64,000 bases of DNA from Capnocytophaga felis. GTDB lineage: Bacteria; Bacteroidota; Bacteroidia; Flavobacteriales; Flavobacteriaceae. Below the pieces are notes generated by a model. That model had not been told where the DNA came from, did not search any database, and saw only the letters and a list, made by a program, of their open reading frames with translations. Made by a program: the position numbers and the translations under genes. This document shows positions 19,451-29,154 of the stretch, piece by piece. Every line of letters begins with the position of its first letter. Positions within the stretch are counted from its first letter, which is position 1. Location of the stretch: the NCBI RefSeq assembly GCF_009684755.1, contig NZ_BLBC01000007.1:1-64000 (forward strand). The letters run 5' to 3'.

Positions 19451-20350
19451 TTACTTCACTTCATAGGATATATTGGAGTATTGCGAAACGCGGAAAGCCC
19501 CCAACGGATTTTCCTTTGGGTTTTCTGTGTTTACAACGTTGCCATATACACGTGAAGGAATCGTAAATCCGCCTTCTCTTCTGCTGTTGGTTGTGTTGGC
19601 TATCAGCAGATTAACAAATTGCTGATATTGGGGAGAAACACGAAAAAGTGTAGCCTTTATTTCATATCCTTTTTTCAAAACCAACTCCATAAGGATTGTA
19701 GTAAAGAAGAATTTTTGGTCGGCAAGGAGTTTATCGTCCAAACTGATGAAAACGTCTTTGTTATGGTCTTTGATTCTCACAAAATAGTTATTTACTTCAT
19801 TTGGGAAGCCATTAAAAGGAAATTTCACTTCGATTTTATTTTTGAAAATTCCGCCATTGTCTTTTTGCGTGATTTCTTCAGGATTTATCACGGGAACTTC
19901 CCGCATTTTTTCCTTGGCGATGTATGTTTTGCCTTTGTGTTCGATGCTCAAAATGTATTCTTTTCCTATTGCGGGGATAATACCATCTATGTTCGTATAG
20001 ATACTTCCTCCTTTGGAAGGAATAAAGGCAATCCCAACTAAGTCTTTATCTTTTATATACAAATCTTTGTAATCTTCCGGAAAGATTTCTTTTAAAATGT
20101 AAACTTCCCCGTCATTTGTTGATATTTTTACGGTGGCATCGCTGATTTTTTCCGAAGGATTTTGCTCGTAATAATTTGTGGTGTAGCTCAAATGAACAAC
20201 GGGATAGGCTTTTTCGTTTCCTTTTTTCCAATCGATGTAGGCGTCAACTACCAATTGTTTTTGTTGCGTGTCCAAAGATAAGTCAATGACTTCCTCACAA
20301 GAAACAAGCAAGGTGGCAAGACACAGAAATATGTAAAAAAAATTTTTCAT
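19451..20350 (-). CDS. DUF4249 surface lipoprotein
   Basis: The 299-residue lipoprotein has its acylated Cys at 18 (LLVSCEEVIDL). The acidic pair directly after the Cys resembles the start of a Bacteroidota lipoprotein export signal, so surface exposure is plausible. The body matches DUF4249: QLVVDAYIDW, VHLSYTTNYYEQ, then beta-rich sequence. DUF4249 genes usually follow a CarboxypepD_reg TonB receptor, as here with a three-base gap. By analogy with SusD it may help load the receptor, but no substrate is known. Confidence 0.88.
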   Translation of the reverse strand: MKNFFYIFLCLATLLVSCEEVIDLSLDTQQKQLVVDAYIDWKKGNEKAYPVVHLSYTTNYYEQNPSEKISDATVKISTNDGEVYILKEIFPEDYKDLYIKDKDLVGIAFIPSKGGSIYTNIDGIIPAIGKEYILSIEHKGKTYIAKEKMREVPVINPEEITQKDNGGIFKNKIEVKFPFNGFPNEVNNYFVRIKDHNKDVFISLDDKLLADQKFFFTTILMELVLKKGYEIKATLFRVSPQYQQFVNLLIANTTNSRREGGFTIPSRVYGNVVNTENPKENPLGAFRVSQYSNISYEVK

Positions 20351-20353
20351 AGC

Positions 20354-22720
20354 TTAAAAAGTAAAGTTATAGGTTATACTTGGAACAATTCCGAAAATGG
20401 AAAGCTTCACTGCTTCATTCTTTCTGGTTTCTTCATTCTCTCTGAAGGAGATTGAAATAGCGTTTTTACGATTGTACACGTTGTATATGCCAAAGTTCCA
20501 TTCGCTTTTGCAGCGTTTGTTTTTGTTTGCGGGCGTGTAAGTTGCCGATAAATCCAAACGGTGATAGTGGGGGAGCCTGTACGCGTTACGCTCACTGTAA
20601 TTGGGGATGGTTAATCCCAGATATTGGTATTTTCCGACCGGAAAATTGGCAGGCAAACCTGTTTGATAATTGAAAATCGCTCCGAAAGTCCATTTTTTAT
20701 TCAATGCATATGTAGCGGTAACAGAAAGGTCGTGAGGTTTGTCATACGCAGTATTGTACCAATTTCCGTAATTAATGCCGATTTCTTCGGGAGTGCGTCC
20801 TTTGGTTTGCTGCTCCGATTTGGAGAGTGTATAAGCTATCCAACCGGTTAATTTCCCCGTATTTTTTCGGAGTAATACTTCCAACCCGTATGCACGGCTG
20901 TGTCCATTCAATATAACACGCTCAATATCTTCTTTTGCAATGAGATTTGCCCCATCAATGTAATCCAAACGATTTTTGGTAAACTTGTAATAAGCCTCAA
21001 CTTCCAAACTGTATTTGTCTTCTTTAAAATTATTCGCAAAACCTACGGCAAACTGATTGGCTCGCTGAGGTTTTAAGAATCGGTCGCTCGGAGCCCAAAC
21101 GTCAAGTGGGGTAGGAGAAGAGGTGTTCGTTATCAAATGCAAATACTGCGAGGTGCGTGCAAAACTCGCTTTGATGGATTTATCATCGTTTAAGGCGTAT
21201 GCCAATGCAAACCGCGGTTCTAAATTGCTGAACAGGTCAATAATTTTTCCTCGATGATAAAACGTTGAACCTACGGGAGTGGCTTCCTGATAAATTTGTA
21301 GGTCGCGATTGAAAACCACTGCTTCATCATCTTTGTAAACGTGCATATAACGACTGCCTAAGTGATAGAAAGAACTTAACCGAAGCCCAAACGAAGCACT
21401 AAGTGAAGACGTCAAGTTATGCTCGGAATCAATATACATTCCTGTTTCAAAGGCGTATTTATTAGGAAGCTGAAGTTCTTTTATGGAAGAAGTGGGCGTA
21501 GTTGGCGATAATTTTCCGGGCATAAACTTGTAAAGCAAGCCTTGCACTCCGTAACTAACTTTCCACTTCTCGGAAATGTAGTTTCTAAAGTCGTATTTCA
21601 AATTGAGGTTCTTAATTCCTGAGTCCCACTGAAACTCAATAGGGTCAAGGCGGAAACCATAATAGTAATCACTGAAAATAAGCGACAGATTCGAGAAAAG
21701 ACGGCTGTTAAAAATATGATTCCAACGTAAATTGAACAGGGCATTTCCATATACGTTTTTAACCACATCGCTTAGCTCAAATAAATCTCTTCCGAAATAT
21801 CCTGATAAATAAAAAGTATTATTCTGATTAAGTTGGTAAGAAAGTTTCGTGTTCAAATCATAAAAATATGCCGTATTGTCATTGTTTCTGAGTTTTAAAA
21901 ACAGATGAGCATACGAGGCTCTTCCTCCGAAAAGAAAAGAAGCCTTATCTTTAATGATGGGACCTTCTGCCAATAATCGGGAAGAAAGCACGCCGATACC
22001 GCCGGTCATACCGAAATTGTTACGATTGCCTTCTTTCTGATAAATATCCAACACGGAAGAAATCCTTCCGCCGTATCGTGCCGGAATTCCTCCTTTGTAA
22101 AGTTTCATATCACGAACCGCATCGGCATTGAAAACGCTCAGAAATCCGAACAGATGCGAGGAATTGAATATAACGGCTTCGTCCAAAAGTACCAGATTTT
22201 GGTCAGCACTGCCTCCACGCACGTTAAACCCTGAGGAGGCTTCGCCGGCATTGCTCACACCGGGGAGTTGCAGTAGTGACTTTACGATGTCCACCTCTCC
22301 GATGAGTACGGGAAGTTTTTTAACCGTAGCGATGGGAATGGTTACAGTACTCATTTCGGGTTTCCTGATGTTTGCTTTTTGCGAAATGTTGGCAGTAACT
22401 TCCACCACGTCTAATTCCACGGCTTTGGGTGAAATTTTATAGTCTTTCCGTATGTTTTTGTCCAATACAAGGGTGTCAATGATTGATTCGAAGCCCATAA
22501 ATTCCACCAAAAGGGTGTATTTTCCTTCGGGCAGTGTGATGGAGTAAAAACCATACTCATTGGTATAAGTTCCCGTATTGCCTTCTTTGACGATAAAATT
22601 CACACCAAGCATTTTCTCCCCATTTGAGGCATCGGAAATGACGCCGCTGATTGTGTATTTCTTTTGGGAATACATTGCCAAAGCATAAAAAAAGAATATA
22701 TAAAAGATTATTCGCTTCAT
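20354..22720 (-). CDS. TonB-dependent receptor with CarboxypepD_reg domain (DUF4249-paired)
   Basis: The 788-residue receptor has a signal peptide (1-18), a CarboxypepD_reg domain (about 22-105: ISGVISDASNGEKMLGVNF) and a plug (about 120-240). The plug contains LLQLPGVSNAGEASSGFNVR, GGSADQNLVLLDEAVIFN and GGIPARYGGRISSVLDI. The 22-strand-type barrel ends SITYNFTF with the terminal Phe needed for outer-membrane assembly. It heads a three-gene operon with the DUF4249 lipoprotein and a glycosyltransferase, driven by the box at 22737. The substrate is unknown. Confidence 0.92.
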   Translation of the reverse strand: MKRIIFYIFFFYALAMYSQKKYTISGVISDASNGEKMLGVNFIVKEGNTGTYTNEYGFYSITLPEGKYTLLVEFMGFESIIDTLVLDKNIRKDYKISPKAVELDVVEVTANISQKANIRKPEMSTVTIPIATVKKLPVLIGEVDIVKSLLQLPGVSNAGEASSGFNVRGGSADQNLVLLDEAVIFNSSHLFGFLSVFNADAVRDMKLYKGGIPARYGGRISSVLDIYQKEGNRNNFGMTGGIGVLSSRLLAEGPIIKDKASFLFGGRASYAHLFLKLRNNDNTAYFYDLNTKLSYQLNQNNTFYLSGYFGRDLFELSDVVKNVYGNALFNLRWNHIFNSRLFSNLSLIFSDYYYGFRLDPIEFQWDSGIKNLNLKYDFRNYISEKWKVSYGVQGLLYKFMPGKLSPTTPTSSIKELQLPNKYAFETGMYIDSEHNLTSSLSASFGLRLSSFYHLGSRYMHVYKDDEAVVFNRDLQIYQEATPVGSTFYHRGKIIDLFSNLEPRFALAYALNDDKSIKASFARTSQYLHLITNTSSPTPLDVWAPSDRFLKPQRANQFAVGFANNFKEDKYSLEVEAYYKFTKNRLDYIDGANLIAKEDIERVILNGHSRAYGLEVLLRKNTGKLTGWIAYTLSKSEQQTKGRTPEEIGINYGNWYNTAYDKPHDLSVTATYALNKKWTFGAIFNYQTGLPANFPVGKYQYLGLTIPNYSERNAYRLPHYHRLDLSATYTPANKNKRCKSEWNFGIYNVYNRKNAISISFRENEETRKNEAVKLSIFGIVPSITYNFTF

Positions 22721-22736
22721 AGAAATTAATTTCCCG

Positions 22737-22744
22737 CAAAGATA
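22737..22744 (-). promoter_or_regulatory. -7 box of the TonB receptor / DUF4249 / glycosyltransferase operon
   Basis: The minus strand reads TATCTTTG, an exact TAnnTTTG match 16 bases before the ATG. This gives a very short leader. Confidence 0.6.
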
Positions 22745-23199
22745 GTCATTAATTTATTAATTTTACTGCTTAAAATGTTTTTTGTTGATAAAAAGAATGT
22801 CTTTTTTTTAAATGGAATTGTTTATTGAAGTAAATGTCTTAAATTTTTATAATTTTTTCATCAGATGCTGATTGAGAATAGCCAATAACTACAATAATGT
22901 ATATTTTTTCATATATTCCGATTTTGTTTAAATGTTTAATATTTTTCAAAACGACCAATTACGCGTTGTTGAGGCCTTCTTTTGAATTTTTTTCAATCGG
23001 GATATGTTGCTTTTTCTGCTACTTTTTAGTGTGATTTGCATTGAAAAGGAATATTTTGATGCTTTTTTAGATGGAATATTTCAAAAATATGATGTTGATA
23101 TTGCCTTTTTGATTTAAAAGAAGGTGAAATATTGTATTTTTACTTCTTTTTTAGTATTATTCATATTAAAAAGGAGTGTTAATAAGCTGTTTTCAATTT

Positions 23200-23420
23200 A
23201 AATTACTAAAAAATATGATGTCAAAACCTTCCTGAGATTTCAAAGAAAGAAAAATATTGCCCTTTTGGTCTGTTTTTAATTAAAATCATCAAAAAATATG
23301 ATATCAAAATCTTCTTGAGATTTCAAAGAAAGAAAAATATTATCGTAATAATTGTTTTTTAATTTTATTTGGCAAAAAATATGACATTGACATCTTCTTT
23401 TTAATTCTGAAATTGATGAT
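23200..23420. repeat. Tandem repeat of about 83 bp, three diverged copies
   Basis: The marker CAAAGAAAGAAAAATATT occurs at 23241 and again at 23324, 83 bases apart. AAAAAATATGA recurs near 23210, 23293 and 23375. The first two units are very similar and the third is diverged. A looser relative sits near 23081. No open frame explains it. The remainder of the gene-free stretch 22745-23474 is very AT-rich and holds nothing I can name. Confidence 0.75.
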
Positions 23421-23439
23421 AATGTCCATTGAAAACATA

Positions 23440-23469
23440 AAAAGACTACCTTTTAGGTAGCCTTTTTTA
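23440..23469 (-). terminator. Terminator of the small beta-barrel protein gene
   Basis: On the minus strand GGCTACC and GGTAGTC form a stem around TAAAA and are followed by five T residues. It lies six bases past the stop of the gene ending at 23475. Confidence 0.75.
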
Positions 23470-23474
23470 TACTT

Positions 23475-24083
23475 TTATAGGTTTTTAAAATAATATCCTA
23501 TTCCTAACTGAAAATAATTATTGATAATACTTGGAGCAAACTCGGAAATATCACTTATCCCAAAGTTATATCTTGTTTCTAAGAAGAAATCTTTAAAAAT
23601 ACGACATTCTCCACCTATAAATAAAGAGTGATTGCCTGTTTTGATATTGTTAAGTTTGATTTTCTCTTTGCCTATCTGCGTGGTTGCCATCAAATTAAAT
23701 CCAAGATTCAGTCCTCCGAGTAAAGCAACTCGTCTTGCAGGATATACCTTAATGCCAAGCGGAAGACTGTAAGTGTGTAAATTTATATCGAAATATCCTT
23801 CGTGATTGTCTCCTTTATCTATTGCAATGCTTCCAAATACGTTTCTCGCTCCAAGTCCTGCCATAGCAAATTCGGCTTGTCCGGAAATATATTGATTGAA
23901 AAAATATTCAGCTTGAATTGCCAAGTAAATATTTGATTTTGAACTTGATGTTAGCTTCATATATTTGAAACCTTCCATCTTAAAAGTTGAATTTACATAG
24001 CCTAACTTTGTTCCAAACCTGAATGATTGTGCGTTAAGAACACCTAATGTCATTAAAAATAGAATTGTTAAAAGTCGTTTCAT
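23475..24083 (-). CDS. Outer-membrane beta-barrel protein (porin-like, PorT/OMP_b-brl type)
   Basis: The 202-residue protein has a signal peptide (MKRLLTILFLMTLGVLNAQ). Alternating beta-strand patterns follow: FRFGTKLGYV, IYLAIQAEYFF, LHTYSLPLGIKVYPARRVALLGGL and FFLETRYNFGISDI. It ends YFQLGIGYYFKNL. This is the small eight-strand barrel architecture abundant in Bacteroidota. The ligand is unknown. It is monocistronic, between a tandem-repeat region and a gene-poor gap. Confidence 0.82.
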   Translation of the reverse strand: MKRLLTILFLMTLGVLNAQSFRFGTKLGYVNSTFKMEGFKYMKLTSSSKSNIYLAIQAEYFFNQYISGQAEFAMAGLGARNVFGSIAIDKGDNHEGYFDINLHTYSLPLGIKVYPARRVALLGGLNLGFNLMATTQIGKEKIKLNNIKTGNHSLFIGGECRIFKDFFLETRYNFGISDISEFAPSIINNYFQLGIGYYFKNL

Positions 24084-24399
24084 ATTTATATATTTTTGTT
24101 GTTAATTATTAAATAAAAATCTTGGCGAAATTAAAAATAAAAGTTAAAAAAAGCAAATTTTATTTGATGAAAAAATATGTAAGAAATAGTAATATTTCAT
24201 TTTGAATATAGGAATTATATGATGTTTTAAGTCTCACAGAAAATTAAAAGATAAAATTGTTGTGTACTGCCAACCTGAAAGTGTTGTGTTTGCTCCTTGT
24301 AACGCCACCAAATCTGATGAAGTGTTTAAATTAATCAATGTAAATCAGATATGGAAACGAGAATATTTTTTTGTTCAATGTATTTGGGAGATAAAAAAA
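24084..24399. other. Gene-free gap upstream of the asnS terminator
   Basis: The stretch is mostly AT-rich. From about 24219 a frame without a start codon reads through to a stop at 24430-24432 (contains VYCQPESVVFAPCNATKSD). It matches nothing I recognise and overlaps the asnS terminator. It may be decayed coding sequence, but the evidence is weak. No RNA gene is visible. Confidence 0.3.
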
Positions 24400-24429
24400 C
24401 TGCCCGAAAAAAATAAATTTCTCGGACAG
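24391..24429 (-). terminator. Terminator of asnS
   Basis: The minus strand reads CTGTCCGAGAAA, a loop, then TTTTTCGGGCAG and seven T residues. It lies 43 bases past the asnS stop. Confidence 0.8.
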
Positions 24430-24471
24430 TAAAAAATAAAAAAACAAATGTATAACCCTCAAATTTAAGTA

Positions 24472-25902
24472 TTAGAACTCGGCGTTTTGTGGCGTTCGGG
24501 GGAAAGGAATTACGTCGCGAATGTTGGTCATTCCGGTGGCAAAAAGCACTAATCGTTCAAAACCAAGCCCAAAACCACTGTGTACCGCCGTACCGAATTT
24601 ACGTAAATCCAAATACCACCATAATTCCTTCTCGTCGATGCCCATAGCTTTGATTTTTTCAACCAAAACGTCGTAGCGTTCCTCACGTTGCGAACCGCCC
24701 ACGATTTCGCCAATGCCTGGGAAGAGAATATCCATCGCACGAACCGTTTTTCCATCCTCGTTCAGACGCATATAAAACGCTTTGATTTTTGCAGGATAAT
24801 CAAACAGAATCACAGGACTTTGGAAATGTTTTTCTACCAAATATCGTTCGTGTTCGCTTTGCAAATCTGCTCCCCATTCTTCGATAAGATATTGGAATTT
24901 TTTCTTTTTATTATGGTTTGAGTTTTTCAGAATATCAATAGCTTCAGTGTAACTTACACGTTTGAAATTGTTGTTGATAACGAACTCCAATTTTTCGATA
25001 AGTGACATCGAACTACGCTCGTTTTGTGGTTTGGTTTTTTCTTCCTCCAAGAAGCGATTGTTCAGGAATTCGATGTCTTCACGGCAACGCTCAAGGGTGT
25101 ATTTCAGCACATATTTGATGAAATCTTCCGCCAAATCCATATTTCCGTCAAGGTCGAGGAAGGCAACTTCGGGCTCTATCATCCAGAATTCTGCCAAGTG
25201 GCGAGAAGTATTTGAATTTTCGGCACGGAAAGTAGGACCAAATGTGTAGATTTTGCCCAAAGCCATTGCAAAGGTTTCACCTTCAAGCTGTCCGGAAACT
25301 GTCAAATTCGTTTCTCTTCCGAAGAAATCTTTTTTGAAATCAACGTTTCCTTCTTCGGTAAGTGGCGGATTTTTAGCATCTAAGGTGGTTACACGGAACA
25401 TTTCGCCCGCACCTTCGGCGTCGCTTCCTGTGATGATAGGTGTGTTCACGTAGAAAAATCCGTTTTGTTGGAAATAATCGTGAATGGCGAATGCCAATAC
25501 CGAACGCACCCGCATAATAGCCCCGAAAACATTGGTTCGCACCCTTAGGTGAGCATTTTCACGCAAAAACTCAAAAGAGTGTTTTTTAGGTTGAATTGGA
25601 TATTCTTCCGGATTGGAATCTCCCAAAATATGTACTTCTGTTGCTTGAACTTCAATGGATTGTCCTTTTCCTTGACTTTCTACAACAGTACCTTTTACTT
25701 CAATGGCAGCCCCTGTTGTGATGCGTTTGAGAATTTCCTCATCGGTGTTTTCAAAATCTACAACTACTTGCACATTTTCGATAGTTGAACCGTCATTCAA
25801 AGCAATAAAACGATTGCTTCGGAAAGTACGCACCCAACCTTTTAAAGTTACTTCTTGTGTTGTTTTACCTTCTTTTAATAAATTTTTAATGTTGATATAC
25901 AT
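24472..25902 (-). CDS. asnS: Asparaginyl-tRNA synthetase
   Basis: This 476-residue cytosolic class II synthetase charges tRNA-Asn. An OB-fold anticodon-binding domain occupies about 15-110 ([14 protein letters not shown]). Class II motif 2 follows ([21 protein letters not shown] in part), and motif 3 is [16 protein letters not shown]. The Asn-specific form is favoured over AspRS by overall similarity and by the absence of the large GAD insertion. An in-frame TTG at 25953 would add 17 residues, but it lies inside the -7 box at 25951-25958. The ATG at 25902 (MYINIKNLL) is the real start. Confidence 0.93.
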   Translation of the reverse strand: MYINIKNLLKEGKTTQEVTLKGWVRTFRSNRFIALNDGSTIENVQVVVDFENTDEEILKRITTGAAIEVKGTVVESQGKGQSIEVQATEVHILGDSNPEEYPIQPKKHSFEFLRENAHLRVRTNVFGAIMRVRSVLAFAIHDYFQQNGFFYVNTPIITGSDAEGAGEMFRVTTLDAKNPPLTEEGNVDFKKDFFGRETNLTVSGQLEGETFAMALGKIYTFGPTFRAENSNTSRHLAEFWMIEPEVAFLDLDGNMDLAEDFIKYVLKYTLERCREDIEFLNNRFLEEEKTKPQNERSSMSLIEKLEFVINNNFKRVSYTEAIDILKNSNHNKKKKFQYLIEEWGADLQSEHERYLVEKHFQSPVILFDYPAKIKAFYMRLNEDGKTVRAMDILFPGIGEIVGGSQREERYDVLVEKIKAMGIDEKELWWYLDLRKFGTAVHSGFGLGFERLVLFATGMTNIRDVIPFPRTPQNAEF

Positions 25903-25950
25903 ACATTTATGCTTTGTTTGTCTTTTTTGTTGCGGTGATAAATTATTTTG

Positions 25951-25958
25951 CAAATATA
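25951..25958 (-). promoter_or_regulatory. -7 box of asnS
   Basis: The minus strand reads TATATTTG, an exact TAnnTTTG match about 48 bases upstream of the ATG at 25902. It fixes the start by excluding the longer frame. Confidence 0.65.
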
Positions 25959-25971
25959 GGAAAAAGATTTG

Positions 25972-27279
25972 TTACTTAATCACTACTGTTTTGATGTTAG
26001 CAAATTCATACATTCCAAATTGAGAAAGTTCACGCCCGTATCCTGAATTTTTCACTCCGCCGAAAGGTAAATGCGGGTCGCTGATGAGCATTTCGTTGAT
26101 ATAAACAGCTCCTTCTTCAAAGCGGTAAGTTTGTGATTTTATGAACTCTACATCTTTTGAAAAGACTGAAACTCCCAAACCGAAATCCGATAAATTACTC
26201 AACGTTACAGCTTCATCAAAGGTTTTGAAAAATGTCACAGCTGCGACAGGACCAAAGGTTTCTTCTTTAAAAACAGGCATTTCAGGAGTGACTTCTGACA
26301 AAATCGTAGGCTCATAAAAAGAACCTTCACGTTTTCCTCCGCAGATGAGCTTTGCCCCCAGAGAGATACTTTCATTTACTAATTTTTCCAATTCAATAGC
26401 CAAGTCTTCCCGTGCCATTTCACCTATTTCCGTATTCAAATCGAATTTATCTCCCTTTTTCAAGGCCTCTACTTTTAGTTTGAAAAGAGAAAGGAATTTT
26501 TCTTTCAAATTTTCGTGAACAAGAAAACGTTTGGCAGCAATACAGCTTTGTCCTGCATTTTGCATACGGGCATTAACAGCAGTTGATACAGCTAACTCTA
26601 AATCAGCATCTTCACATACGATAAAAGCCGCACTTCCGCCAAGTTCCAACACGGATTTTTTGAGATGTTGCCCTGCACATTGAGCGATGGCTCTTCCTGC
26701 GGGTTCGCTACCTGTGAGAGAAACTCCTTTAATGTGTTTGTGAGCAATAATGTCAGCAACGAATTTACTTTCTAAAAACAGATTTTTGTATATAGGAAAT
26801 TTCAGTTTGTCGGAATTGAAAATGGTTTCCAGTAAATCCGCTGATTTTGGGACGTTTGAGGCGTGTTTTACTACAAAAATATTTCCTAAAATCAAATTCG
26901 GAATCACAAAACGAAAAACTTGCCAAAAAGGAAAGTTCCAAGGCATCACCCCAAGCAAAACTCCAATCGGTTCAAAAGTAATGTAACTTTCTGTCCATTT
27001 GGTTTTTATCTGCTGCGGTTTCAAGAAATTTTCAGAATTTTCAATATAATAATCGCACAAATAAGCACATTTTTTTATCTCAGCAATGGCTTGCGAAATA
27101 GGTTTGTTCATATCTGAGGTAATCGCTCGGGCATATAACTCCGTATTTTTAAGCAGTTTGTCTCGGACTTCCTCAATTATTTCAATACGTTTTTGCAGTG
27201 TACACTTTCTCCACTTTTGGTATGAATCGTGAAGCTCTTCAACAACCCAAAAGGCTTTTTCTTTGTTTATGTAATTCAT
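25972..27279 (-). CDS. NAD(P)-dependent aldehyde dehydrogenase, succinate-semialdehyde type
   Basis: The 435-residue enzyme belongs to the aldehyde dehydrogenase superfamily and looks most like succinate-semialdehyde dehydrogenases of the YneI/Sad group. The catalytic Cys is in [12 protein letters not shown] and the general-base Glu in [12 protein letters not shown]. The cofactor-binding region [15 protein letters not shown] and the oxyanion Asn in [12 protein letters not shown] are present. It is about 20 residues shorter than typical members, mainly at the N-terminus, but all motifs are intact. No GABA genes are adjacent, so the substrate is inferred. Its own promoter lies at 27321. Confidence 0.87.
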   Translation of the reverse strand: MNYINKEKAFWVVEELHDSYQKWRKCTLQKRIEIIEEVRDKLLKNTELYARAITSDMNKPISQAIAEIKKCAYLCDYYIENSENFLKPQQIKTKWTESYITFEPIGVLLGVMPWNFPFWQVFRFVIPNLILGNIFVVKHASNVPKSADLLETIFNSDKLKFPIYKNLFLESKFVADIIAHKHIKGVSLTGSEPAGRAIAQCAGQHLKKSVLELGGSAAFIVCEDADLELAVSTAVNARMQNAGQSCIAAKRFLVHENLKEKFLSLFKLKVEALKKGDKFDLNTEIGEMAREDLAIELEKLVNESISLGAKLICGGKREGSFYEPTILSEVTPEMPVFKEETFGPVAAVTFFKTFDEAVTLSNLSDFGLGVSVFSKDVEFIKSQTYRFEEGAVYINEMLISDPHLPFGGVKNSGYGRELSQFGMYEFANIKTVVIK

Positions 27280-27320
27280 AAATAATGACTTAATAAAATG
27301 TAGAAATCAGGATTATTTAG

Positions 27321-27328
27321 CAAAACTA
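27321..27328 (-). promoter_or_regulatory. -7 box of the aldehyde dehydrogenase gene
   Basis: The minus strand reads TAGTTTTG, an exact TAnnTTTG match 41 bases before the ATG. Confidence 0.6.
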
Positions 27329-27441
27329 CAAGAAAAGTGATGCCGGCACAAGTTTTTTCGGTAAAAAGTTTTATCTGATGTGTTGAGTGTGATTTTCGGT
27401 AAAGTTTTTCATTGCTTCTTGTCAGATATACAAAAAATACG

Positions 27442-27449
27442 TAGGTTTG
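27442..27449 (+). promoter_or_regulatory. Promoter of tatA
   Basis: TAGGTTTG is preceded by TTG at 27419-27421 with 20 bases between, a complete -33/-7 promoter. It lies inside the longer reading frame that begins at GTG 27380 and so supports the ATG at 27467. Confidence 0.65.
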
Positions 27450-27466
27450 CAGATATTTTCAGTATT

Positions 27467-27736
27467 ATGGGGTTTTCGGAGATTTTTTTTATACTTTTTG
27501 TGGTTTTAATTCTTTTTGGGGCGGATAAAATTCCGGAGATAGCTCGTGGCTTAGGGAAAGGAATGCGTCAGCTTCGTGATGCGACCAACGAAATCAAGTC
27601 CGAAATCAAAAAGAGTGCAGAACAAAATAATATTGATACTTCATTTATAGAAGAAACTCAAAAAGAGATAGATAAAGTAAAAGAAGAGATTGACGAAGCA
27701 ACCAATATCACAGGAACAGTAAAAAGACAACGATAA
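27467..27736 (+). CDS. tatA: Twin-arginine translocase subunit TatA/TatE
   Basis: The 89-residue protein begins MGFSEIFFILFVVLILFGAD, one membrane helix with the family FG hinge. An amphipathic helix (KIPEIARGLGKGMRQL) and a charged tail follow. TatA forms the pore for folded proteins in the Tat pathway. A frame extending upstream to GTG 27380 adds 29 unlikely residues and precedes the promoter. No tatC is nearby. The downstream 79-residue membrane protein starts two bases after the stop and is probably co-transcribed. Confidence 0.9.
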   Translation: MGFSEIFFILFVVLILFGADKIPEIARGLGKGMRQLRDATNEIKSEIKKSAEQNNIDTSFIEETQKEIDKVKEEIDEATNITGTVKRQR

Positions 27737-27738
27737 TT

Positions 27739-27978
27739 ATGAGACCAAAAACGAAGGCATTTTTGTTTAATTTTGTTTGTTTCGGAGTGATTTTTATTGC
27801 GATTCGTCTCGGAATCAACTATTTTCTTCCGGAATTAAAACATTTGTTTGCTTCTCTTATTTCTGGGTTGGCAACGATTATTGTCTCACCTCGTTTTGCG
27901 GCAGTTCCTACGGATAGAGGAGAAAAACTATTTGTGAAATGGATTTTTCTTAAAGGTGTAAGAAAGATAGGAGATTGA
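27739..27978 (+). CDS. Small membrane protein of unknown function
   Basis: I do not recognise a named family. The 79-residue product has two hydrophobic helices (about 8-28 and 35-50) joined by a short loop (NYFLPELKH). A basic tail (KLFVKWIFLKGVRKIGD) probably faces the cytoplasm. It begins two bases after tatA and faces recF, whose stop lies three bases beyond. The tight spacing to tatA supports translation as an operon. A role in Tat export would be guesswork. Confidence 0.65.
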   Translation: MRPKTKAFLFNFVCFGVIFIAIRLGINYFLPELKHLFASLISGLATIIVSPRFAAVPTDRGEKLFVKWIFLKGVRKIGD

Positions 27979-27981
27979 TAA

Positions 27982-29064
27982 TCATTCTATTGGAAATATT
28001 TTGTACTTTAAATGAGTGCGTTTTACTACATTTTCAGTACGTTCGTGATGTGTGTCGGTAATGAATAACTGCCCGAAGTGTTTTTCTGTTACTAATGAAA
28101 CCAATTTTGCTACTCGATTGTCATCTAATTTATCAAAAATATCATCTAACAAAAAGATAGGAATAACTTTTAATTGCTTTTTAATTATTTCAAACTGAGA
28201 TAATTTTAGTGCAATTAAAAATGATTTTTGTTGCCCTTGGCTTCCGTACTTTTTCATCGGGAATCCTTCTATTTCAAAAAGTAAATCGTCTTTGTGAATG
28301 CCGGCAGAGGTGTATTGTAAGGTTTTGTCTTTGTTTATGTTTTGTGATAATAAAGTTGCTAAATCTGTTTGATGAAGAGAGCTTTCGTAAGTCAAATTTA
28401 CATTTTCTTTTCCTTCGGAAATGTATTGGTATTGGTATTCAAAAATGGGCAAAAAGGTTTTCATAAACGCTTTTCTTTTCTCATAAATATATTGCCCAAG
28501 CTCGGAAAGTTGAGTATCATAAATTGACAGTGTATCTGCATCAAAAAAATGATTTTCAGCAAAATGTTTTAGTAAAGTGTTTCGCTGTAAAAGAGTTCGG
28601 TTGTAACTCATCAGCCTATCCAGATACATCGCATCAGATTGCGAAATTACGTTATCCAAGAATTTTCGGCGTACTTCACTTCCATCCAAAATTAAATCTT
28701 GGTCAGCAGGAGAAATGATAACCATAGGATATTTTCCAAGATGGTCAGCCATCCGTTCATAAGCTTTTCCGTTACATTTTATTATTTTTTTTTGTCCGCG
28801 TTTTATGCTGCAAACAATCTGTTCTTCACGCATTTGACTTTCAAAAAGTCCGTCAATCACGTAAAATTCTTCTCCGTGCCGAATGCTTTGCGTTGCAGAC
28901 GAATTGAAGTAACCTTTGCCGACTCCCAAATGGTAAATAGCATCAAGCAGATTGGTTTTCCCTACACCGTTGTTCCCGATAAAGCAATTGATGTTTGCTT
29001 CAAAAAGAAAATCTTTTGAAGGAATGTTTTTGTAATTTACAATTGAGAGTTTTTTTAGAAACAT
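27982..29064 (-). CDS. recF: DNA replication/repair protein RecF
   Basis: The 360-residue SMC-like ATPase loads RecA at single-strand gaps together with RecO and RecR. Walker A is GNNGVGKTN near residue 30, the signature motif is [18 protein letters not shown], and Walker B is [14 protein letters not shown]. The length is normal. In many bacteria recF sits beside dnaA, dnaN or gyrB. Here it lies alone between tatA and a dehydrogenase gene, as is common in Flavobacteriia. Confidence 0.95.
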   Translation of the reverse strand: MFLKKLSIVNYKNIPSKDFLFEANINCFIGNNGVGKTNLLDAIYHLGVGKGYFNSSATQSIRHGEEFYVIDGLFESQMREEQIVCSIKRGQKKIIKCNGKAYERMADHLGKYPMVIISPADQDLILDGSEVRRKFLDNVISQSDAMYLDRLMSYNRTLLQRNTLLKHFAENHFFDADTLSIYDTQLSELGQYIYEKRKAFMKTFLPIFEYQYQYISEGKENVNLTYESSLHQTDLATLLSQNINKDKTLQYTSAGIHKDDLLFEIEGFPMKKYGSQGQQKSFLIALKLSQFEIIKKQLKVIPIFLLDDIFDKLDDNRVAKLVSLVTEKHFGQLFITDTHHERTENVVKRTHLKYKIFPIE

Positions 29065-29085
29065 AGTTTTTTGGCGTACAAGGTA

Positions 29086-29126
29086 GAGCTATAAGTAATA
29101 CTTTGCAAGTGCCTTACTTATAGCTC
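29086..29126 (-). terminator. 12-bp perfect hairpin between threonine dehydrogenase and recF genes
   Basis: GAGCTATAAGTA and its complement TACTTATAGCTC enclose a 17-base loop. It lies after the dehydrogenase stop and before recF on the minus strand. No T tract follows, so it may be a weak terminator or a binding site. Confidence 0.5.
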
Positions 29127-29154
29127 GTTAATAAATATATGTGAAACTTACGAG

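Noticed and set aside
24219-24432. Start-less open frame of about 70 codons (VYCQPESVVFAPCNATK...)
   Set aside because: No start codon, no recognised similarity, and its end overlaps the asnS terminator. It might be a decayed gene but the evidence is too weak.
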